A stretch of 11,659 bases of DNA from Phycisphaerales bacterium UBA2396 (GTDB lineage Bacteria > Planctomycetota > Phycisphaerae > Phycisphaerales > UBA1924). This document shows, in pieces, positions 6,676-11,659 of the stretch; positions within the stretch are counted from its first letter, which is position 1; every line of letters starts with the position of its first letter. Below the pieces are notes generated by a model. It had not been told where the DNA came from and did not search any database. It worked only from the letters and a program-made list of their open reading frames with translations. Location: assembly GCA_002343325.1 (NCBI GenBank), contig DDSG01000152.1:738-12396 (forward strand), given 5' to 3'. The position numbers and the translations under genes were made by a program.

Positions 6676-8991
6676 ATGGCCCGTGAAGGCGGCAAAGTCT
6701 CGCGCACCGGCGCGGTCACCCGCAGCGTCCGCGAACGCACTGGGCAGGCGCGCGCCGCCGCCGCCATGCTCGCCCGCGCTCTCGAATCCCCCTCCGGCGC
6801 TTGGGGAGTGCTGATCACCCTGCTCGCCGCGGTCGTCGCCTCGTGCATCGTTCTGTGGGCGCGCGAGCAGCCGCTGGTCGCCGTGGGTCGCGTGGTCGAT
6901 GAGACGCGCCAGTTGCGGGTCGATCTCGAAAGCCGCGACCGCGCCGCCGAGACCGAAGCCCAGGAATCCGCCCGCGCCCGAACGCCGCGCGTCTACGTCG
7001 CCGCCGGAGAAGTCCTCGCCGAGATCCAGAAATCGCTCGAAGGCCTCCCCCAGGCCGTCGCCTCCGCCGCCGGGCTCGACAGGGTCGACGAAACCGTCCG
7101 CGAGAAATTCGGCCTCACGCCCGAGCTGCTCACCGCGATGCAGTCGCTCGCCTCCCAGGACCCGCGCTCCTGGAAACAGGCCGTCGGGCGGCTCATGTCC
7201 TTCGTCGAACGCCGACCGATCCTCGACGAAGCCACCTACCAGCGTGCCAGCACGGAAGGGCTCCACACGACCATCCGCCTCGTCCGCCCGGACGGGTCGA
7301 GCGTGCTCGTCCCACGCACCGAGGCGCTCAACCTCGCCCAGGCCGACGTGCTCGAACAGGCGATGCGGGCCCTCGTCCGCGACGCCGGGCTCTTCGGGCC
7401 CCCGGCGACCGTGGCGTACAACCGCCTCATCCGCGAGTCCCGCGCCACCTATCGCTACGACGACGTGCAGACCATCGCCGACCAGGCCGGTGCCGCCGCC
7501 GCCGTCCAGCCCGTGCTCATCCGCACCCCGAAGGGACAGGTGCTCTTCTCCCGTGGCGACGTGGTCAGCGAGACCCAGCTCCAGTTGTTCCGCGCTGAGC
7601 TCGCGCAGTTCCCCGCCAAGGCCGGCCCGCAGGAAGTCTGGCTCCCCCGCCTCGCCCTCGTCGCCGTGGCCGCCGCCGTCGCCTTCGCCGCCTCGGGCTA
7701 CACCGCGATCTTCGTCCCCCGCATCCGCAAGAGCCCGGGCCGAATGACCTCCGCCGCCGCGCTGCTGGTGATCGCTCTCTTCGCCGCCTGCGGGGGCACG
7801 GTCCTCTACCCCGCCCTCGACGCCGTCACCTCCGCCTGCCCCGTCCTCCTGGTCGCCATGCTGCTGACCATCACCTACGACCCGCGCGTCGCGCTGGCCT
7901 ACGGCGTGCTGCTCGCCACTCTCGTCTGCGTCGCACTCGACGCCACCATCGGGCACTTCGCCGTCCTCGTCACCGGCATCGCCACCGCCGCCTGGCAGCT
8001 CCGCGACATCAGCGACCGCCGCACCATGGTTCGCGCCGCACTCGTCACGGGCTCGGGCCTCGCCCTGGCCACACTCGTCGCCGGGCTCCTCGAACGCCCA
8101 CTCCCCGTCGCCATGCAGGAGATCGCCCTCGACGCCGGGCTCGCCCTCGCCGGAGCGGTCCTCTGCGGCGGGGTCACCCTCTTCATCCTCCCCACCGTCG
8201 AGCGACTCTTCGACGTCGCCACCGGACTCACCCTCATCGAGCTCCGCGACCCCAAGCAACCCCTCCTCCGCGAGCTCCAGCAGCGCGCCCCGGGAACCTA
8301 CAACCACTCCCTCAACGTCGCCAGCATCGCCGAGGCCGCCTCCGACGCCATCGGCGCCAACGCCCTGCTCACCTACGTCGGCGGGCTCTACCACGACATC
8401 GGCAAAATGAACAAGCCCGAGTACTTCGTCGAGAACCGCTCGGGCGGCGCCAACAAGCACGACCGCCTCTCTCCTGCGCTCTCGCTCCTGGTCATCGTCG
8501 GGCACGTCAAGGACGGCATGGAACTCGCCATGGAGTTCGGACTCCCCCGCGCCGTCCGGCACTTCATCGAGGCCCACCACGGCACCACGCTCGTCGAGTA
8601 CTTCTACCACCGCGCCAAGGAGCGCGCCCTCGCCGCCGCACAGGCCGAGGACGCCGAGATCGACGAGGCCGCCGCCGACCTCTCCGCCGGCGACATGCCC
8701 GACGAGGTCGAATACCGCTACGGCGGGCCCAAGCCCCAGACCAAGGAAGTCGCGATTCTCATGATCGCCGACGCCGTCGAAAGCGCCACACGAAGCCTCC
8801 CCGAGCCCACACCCGCCCGCATCGACGCCCTCGTGCGCGATCTGGCCAACAAGCGGCTCATGGACGGACAGTTCGACGATTGCGAGCTCACCCTCCGCGA
8901 GCTCAACGTCATCTGCGAGTCCATCGCTCGGACCGTCACCAGCATCTACCACGGCCGCATCGCCTACCCGACCGAACGCGCCCGCGCCTGA
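6676..8991 (+). CDS. pgpH: 7TM-HD family phosphodiesterase (PgpH/YqfF-like, probable c-di-AMP hydrolase)
   Basis: The 771-aa membrane protein has the full PgpH/YqfF layout: one N-terminal membrane helix (about 43-61), an extracytoplasmic 7TMR-HDED domain (about 62-320), a block of about seven membrane helices (about 321-520), and a cytoplasmic HD domain (about 530-700). The metal ligands are visible: His544 in YNHS, His573-Asp574 in YHDIGK, His610 in GHVKDG, His634-His635 in EAHHGTT and Asp699 in IADAVE. The family signature GPKPQTKE and the final DGQFDDCELTLREL are also present. In Listeria, PgpH hydrolyses cyclic-di-AMP to pApA, so this is probably the c-di-AMP-degrading enzyme here; substrate is inferred. 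An Ala/acid-rich insert lies between FYHRAKERA and YRYGGPKP. GAGGAGGGA (6658-6666), nine bases before the ATG, is an excellent ribosome site. It forms an operon with phoH. The next gene converges on it after four bases, so ybeY does not follow as it does in Firmicutes. Confidence 0.92.
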   Translation: MAREGGKVSRTGAVTRSVRERTGQARAAAAMLARALESPSGAWGVLITLLAAVVASCIVLWAREQPLVAVGRVVDETRQLRVDLESRDRAAETEAQESARARTPRVYVAAGEVLAEIQKSLEGLPQAVASAAGLDRVDETVREKFGLTPELLTAMQSLASQDPRSWKQAVGRLMSFVERRPILDEATYQRASTEGLHTTIRLVRPDGSSVLVPRTEALNLAQADVLEQAMRALVRDAGLFGPPATVAYNRLIRESRATYRYDDVQTIADQAGAAAAVQPVLIRTPKGQVLFSRGDVVSETQLQLFRAELAQFPAKAGPQEVWLPRLALVAVAAAVAFAASGYTAIFVPRIRKSPGRMTSAAALLVIALFAACGGTVLYPALDAVTSACPVLLVAMLLTITYDPRVALAYGVLLATLVCVALDATIGHFAVLVTGIATAAWQLRDISDRRTMVRAALVTGSGLALATLVAGLLERPLPVAMQEIALDAGLALAGAVLCGGVTLFILPTVERLFDVATGLTLIELRDPKQPLLRELQQRAPGTYNHSLNVASIAEAASDAIGANALLTYVGGLYHDIGKMNKPEYFVENRSGGANKHDRLSPALSLLVIVGHVKDGMELAMEFGLPRAVRHFIEAHHGTTLVEYFYHRAKERALAAAQAEDAEIDEAAADLSAGDMPDEVEYRYGGPKPQTKEVAILMIADAVESATRSLPEPTPARIDALVRDLANKRLMDGQFDDCELTLRELNVICESIARTVTSIYHGRIAYPTERARA

Positions 8992-8995
8992 ACGC

Positions 8996-10825
8996 TCAAC
9001 CCTTCGCCTCGCAGTCCATGCGCCACGTCGTGCGGATCGCCCCAAGCACCCGCTCCATCACGGGCTTGTCCACGCCGCGTCGCTCCAGCACGTGCCGCGC
9101 CAGCGCGATCCCCGTCTCCCCCTCCTCGAACACCACGTGCGACGCCCCCGCCTGACGCAACGCGTCGCCCTCCGCCAGGTAGCGAGTCCGCACGATCACC
9201 TGCACCGCCGGGTTCAGCTCCTTCGCGTGCAACACCAGCGACGCCAACCCCTCGACCACCGGGATCGTCACGACGAGGTGCGTCGCCCGGTTGATCCCCG
9301 CCTCCAGCAGGAGCCCGTGGTGCGTCGCGTCTCCGTACAACGCCGCACGCCCCGACTGCGACAGGCTCGTCACCGTCCCGATGTTCATGTCCACGATCAC
9401 CGTGTCCATCTTCGCGTCGCGGAGCATCGCGTCCACCACGCGCCCCACCGGCCCGTATCCCGCGATGATCGCCAGCGGCTTGGGCTCCGCCTCCGCCGCC
9501 GACGCGCTCACAAGCGACGATCCCGCCGCGTTGAGCGCCGCCGTTCGCCTCGCGTGCCTCCCGTTCAGCAGATTCCAGATCCAGGGGCTGCGCCTGAGCC
9601 CCGCCTCGATCCGATCCAGCGACGCGAAGAGGAACGGGTTCAGCGTGATCGAAACCATCGCGCACGCCACCAGCACCTGCATCCCCGCCTCGGGCATCAG
9701 GTCGTGCGACAATGCCGTCTGACCCACGATGAACGAGAATTCACCGATCTGCGCCAGCCCGATCGCCACCGTCAACGCCGTCCGCACCGGATACCCGCAC
9801 AGCGCCACGATCACCACCGCCGCCAGTGGTTTGACCACCAGCACCACGCCCAGAGCCGCCGCCACAAGCCAGGGCTCACGCACCACGAACATCGGATCAA
9901 ACAGCATTCCCACGGACACAAAGAACAGCACCGCGAACGCGTGCCGCATCGGCAGCGCGTCCGCCGCCGCCTGGTGGCTCGCCCGCGACTGCGCGACCGC
10001 CATTCCCGCCAGGAACGCCCCCAGCGCCACCGACGCCCCGAACGCGGCCGCCGCTCCCACCGCGATCGCCACCGAAAGCACCAGCACCGTCAGCGTGAAC
10101 AACTCGCTCGACCGCAGCCGCGCCACCCAGTTCAAAATCCACGGGATCACCCGCGATCCGATCACGAACACCACCACCACCATCGCCACAAGCTTCAGCA
10201 TCGCGACCCCGATGCTCCACGCCATGCCTCCGCCGCCCCCAACCGCCGATCCTGCCCCGTCGCCCGCGCTCTGCACCGCGAACAACGGCAGCAGCACCAG
10301 CAGCACCACCGTCAGGATGTCCTCCACGATCAGCCAGCCCACCGCCACGTGCCCATGGCTCGTCGACAGCATCGACCGGTCCATCAGCATCCGCAGCAGC
10401 ACCACCGTGCTCGCCACCGCCATCGCCATCCCCAGGACCACGCCGCTCTTGACCTCCCACCCCATCGCCGCGAACACCAGCACCGCCGCGACCGTCGCCA
10501 TCAGGCTCTGCCCCAGCGCCCCCGGCACCGCCACCGATCGCACCGCCATCAGGTCCTTCAGATGAAAGTGCAGCCCCACCCCGAACATCAGCAGGATCAC
10601 CCCGATCTCCGCCAACTGCTGCGCGAGCGCCACATCGCCCACAAACCCCGGCGTATACGGCCCGATCGCCACACCCGCCAGCAGATACCCCACGATCGGC
10701 GGCAGCCCCACCCGCTGCGCGATCAATCCAAGCAACCACGCACCCGCGAACCCCGCCGCCAGTGTCGTCAGCAGCGGAAAGTTCTCAACACCCGCCGCCA
10801 AGGTCATCATCATGGACTCGTGCAT
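8996..10825 (-). CDS. Monovalent cation:proton antiporter, CPA2 family (YbaL/KefB-like)
   Basis: The 609-aa inner-membrane protein combines an Na+/H+ exchanger domain of about twelve helices (residues about 15-405) with a C-terminal TrkA-N/RCK nucleotide-binding domain (about 445-565). Visible signatures are the early RVGLPPIVGYLLAGVAIGP, GWLIVEDI with the acidic pair of the transport core, and LAQIGEFSF. The Rossmann motif is AGYGPVGR at about residue 455, followed by VIVDMN, whose Asp would bind NAD(H) or similar. The GWLIVED sequence is closer to Escherichia coli YbaL than to the KefC QDxxD type. It probably exports K+ or Na+ in exchange for protons under control of a bound nucleotide; the ion is inferred. 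A Gly-rich loop (GGGGG) sits between membrane helices. Start: ATG 10825 lies five bases after a TACCAT box with no Shine-Dalgarno nearby; ATG 10813 is an alternative. The tRNA-dihydrouridine synthase gene lies 39 bp upstream on the same strand. Confidence 0.9.
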   Translation of the reverse strand: MHESMMMTLAAGVENFPLLTTLAAGFAGAWLLGLIAQRVGLPPIVGYLLAGVAIGPYTPGFVGDVALAQQLAEIGVILLMFGVGLHFHLKDLMAVRSVAVPGALGQSLMATVAAVLVFAAMGWEVKSGVVLGMAMAVASTVVLLRMLMDRSMLSTSHGHVAVGWLIVEDILTVVLLVLLPLFAVQSAGDGAGSAVGGGGGMAWSIGVAMLKLVAMVVVVFVIGSRVIPWILNWVARLRSSELFTLTVLVLSVAIAVGAAAAFGASVALGAFLAGMAVAQSRASHQAAADALPMRHAFAVLFFVSVGMLFDPMFVVREPWLVAAALGVVLVVKPLAAVVIVALCGYPVRTALTVAIGLAQIGEFSFIVGQTALSHDLMPEAGMQVLVACAMVSITLNPFLFASLDRIEAGLRRSPWIWNLLNGRHARRTAALNAAGSSLVSASAAEAEPKPLAIIAGYGPVGRVVDAMLRDAKMDTVIVDMNIGTVTSLSQSGRAALYGDATHHGLLLEAGINRATHLVVTIPVVEGLASLVLHAKELNPAVQVIVRTRYLAEGDALRQAGASHVVFEEGETGIALARHVLERRGVDKPVMERVLGAIRTTWRMDCEAKG

Positions 10826-10830
10826 GGGCC

Positions 10831-10836
10831 ATGGTA
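10831..10836 (-). promoter_or_regulatory. TACCAT box immediately upstream of the antiporter gene
   Basis: On the minus strand TACCAT (10836-10831) is followed by five bases (GGCCC) and the ATG at 10825. This suggests an independent promoter and a leaderless mRNA within the 39-bp gap after the dihydrouridine synthase gene. Confidence 0.4.
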
Positions 10837-10864
10837 ACCCGCCGCGCCCCCTCCGACGGTCCGA

Positions 10865-11659
10865 TCAATCCGAATAGTGCTCCGCCAGCACACGCCCCCA
10901 ATCCTCCGACGACGACACCCCGATGAACGCCAGCCTCGCACGTTCCGGCTCCGGATGGTGCGCCGCAAACCGAATCCCGAACTTCCGCATCATCTTCCCC
11001 GTCGCCTCGTCCCCGTGCCGCATCCCCGCGTTCACCGCCAACAGCAGCCGATAGTGCTCTTCCAGCACGCCCCGCTGCTCGGCCAGCGTCGGCGCCCGCC
11101 CCTCGCGCCCCGCCAGCAGATCCCGCGCCTGCCGGAAAATCCACGGGTTCCCGATACACCCCCGCGCCACCGCCGCACCAACCACCCCCGTGTACTCCAT
11201 CATCCGGAAAATCTCACCCGCGCTCCAGATATCCCCCGACCCGAAAATCGGCAGCCCCTCCCCGCCCGCGTCGTGCCGCCGCACCAGGTCCCGCAGCAGA
11301 TCCCATCGGCTCGGGCCCACATACTTCTGCTCCACCGTCCGCGCGTGGATCGTCGCCCACGCGTACCCCATCCCTCGGCACGCCTCCAGGATCCGATGGA
11401 TGTTCGCCACCATCTCCGCCGTGTCGTCAAAGCTCCGACGCAGCTTCACCGTGCACGGAATACCCGCCGGCACCGCCTCACGAACCTTCTCCAGAATCTC
11501 GATCGCGCCCTTCGGCTCCGCCAGCCAGTGCCCCCCGCGAGCCTTGCTCTTGATCTTCTTCACCGGGCACGCCAGATTCACGTCGATCGTCGCAAACCCC
11601 GCCCCACCTCCATCCACCCCCGCCGCTCCGCCCGACCACCCCCGCGGCCCGCGTTCCAC
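10865..11659 (-). CDS. tRNA-dihydrouridine synthase, DusB-like (5' partial)
   Basis: The frame is open to the window edge, so the N-terminus lies outside; the 264 visible codons include most of the FMN-binding TIM barrel and the C-terminal helical domain. Dus enzymes reduce uridines in tRNA to dihydrouridine with NADPH. Landmarks are the catalytic Cys in DVNLACPVKK (window codon 31), the following KSKARGGHWL, the FMN-binding Lys in CTVKLRRS, HARTVEQ with its His, FGSGDIWSA, and the phosphate-binding VARGCIGNPWIF. LACP replaces the commoner MGCP. Just before this strand lies a Gly-rich stretch (window codons 4-21, GPRGWSGGAAG then VDGGGAGF), longer and lower in complexity than usual in this family. 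The downstream end EHYSD is clean with a TGA stop. Which Dus subfamily, and so which tRNA position, cannot be settled here. Confidence 0.88.
   Translation of the reverse strand: MERGPRGWSGGAAGVDGGGAGFATIDVNLACPVKKIKSKARGGHWLAEPKGAIEILEKVREAVPAGIPCTVKLRRSFDDTAEMVANIHRILEACRGMGYAWATIHARTVEQKYVGPSRWDLLRDLVRRHDAGGEGLPIFGSGDIWSAGEIFRMMEYTGVVGAAVARGCIGNPWIFRQARDLLAGREGRAPTLAEQRGVLEEHYRLLLAVNAGMRHGDEATGKMMRKFGIRFAAHHPEPERARLAFIGVSSSEDWGRVLAEHYSD

Noticed and set aside
5098..9045. Minus-strand open frame of 1315 codons running through the lipoprotein gene and antisense to phoH and the HD gene
   Set aside because: The opposite strand encodes clear PhoH and PgpH proteins with intact motifs. The long frame is a product of GC-rich codon bias; only its last 143 codons, starting at a lipoprotein signal peptide, are supported.
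9092..10837. Plus-strand open frame of 581 codons antisense to the antiporter gene
   Set aside because: The translation is an Arg/His/Gln-rich low-complexity string with no recognisable motif, while the minus strand encodes a complete CPA2 antiporter.

Overview
The window is GC-rich (roughly two thirds G+C by eye), with codon third positions dominated by G/C and long open antisense frames. It carries ten recognisable genes. No RNA gene, CRISPR array or mobile element was seen. Gene content and sequence style point to a diderm, high-GC bacterium, most plausibly a planctomycete of the Phycisphaerae type: an OprO/OprP-like outer-membrane porin, a PhoB/PhoR pair, PhoH next to a 7TM-HD phosphodiesterase, and a Sua5 remnant fused to a YwlE-like phosphatase. 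The taxonomic placement is inference.

Region 1 (1-1103, plus strand) holds the 3' part of a gene whose product looks like a Sua5/YrdC C-terminus joined to a low-molecular-weight phosphatase with an arginine-phosphatase-like signature. It is followed, with overlapping stop and start codons, by rpiB. The order Sua5 - YwlE-like - RpiB matches the ywlC/ywlE/ywlF region of Bacillus. Region 2 (1104-3000) holds a minus-strand porin gene with a strong intrinsic terminator at its 3' end and a 418-bp divergent control region at its 5' end. Region 3 (3001-5101, plus strand) is a phoB-phoR two-component pair. Region 4 (5098-5526, minus strand) is a small unrecognised lipoprotein gene whose stop codon overlaps that of phoR.

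Region 5 (5644-8991, plus strand) is a two-gene operon of phoH and a pgpH/yqfF-type HD phosphodiesterase. This is the core of the phoH-yqfF-ybeY cluster of Firmicutes, but ybeY does not follow. Region 6 (8996-11659, minus strand) holds a YbaL/KefB-type cation:proton antiporter and, upstream of it, the 3' part of a tRNA-dihydrouridine synthase gene.

The porin next to phoBR suggests a phosphate-responsive envelope module: sensor kinase, regulator and outer-membrane channel. No convincing Pho box could be identified by eye. The rest is mostly housekeeping: tRNA modification (Sua5, Dus), pentose phosphate metabolism (RpiB), probable cyclic-di-AMP turnover (PgpH) and ion homeostasis. I did not find a clear new defence or mobile system. 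The more unusual points are the Sua5/arginine-phosphatase fusion, a recurring TANNNT box only 5-6 nt before three start codons (suggesting leaderless transcripts), and a His/Asp-rich linker in PhoH.
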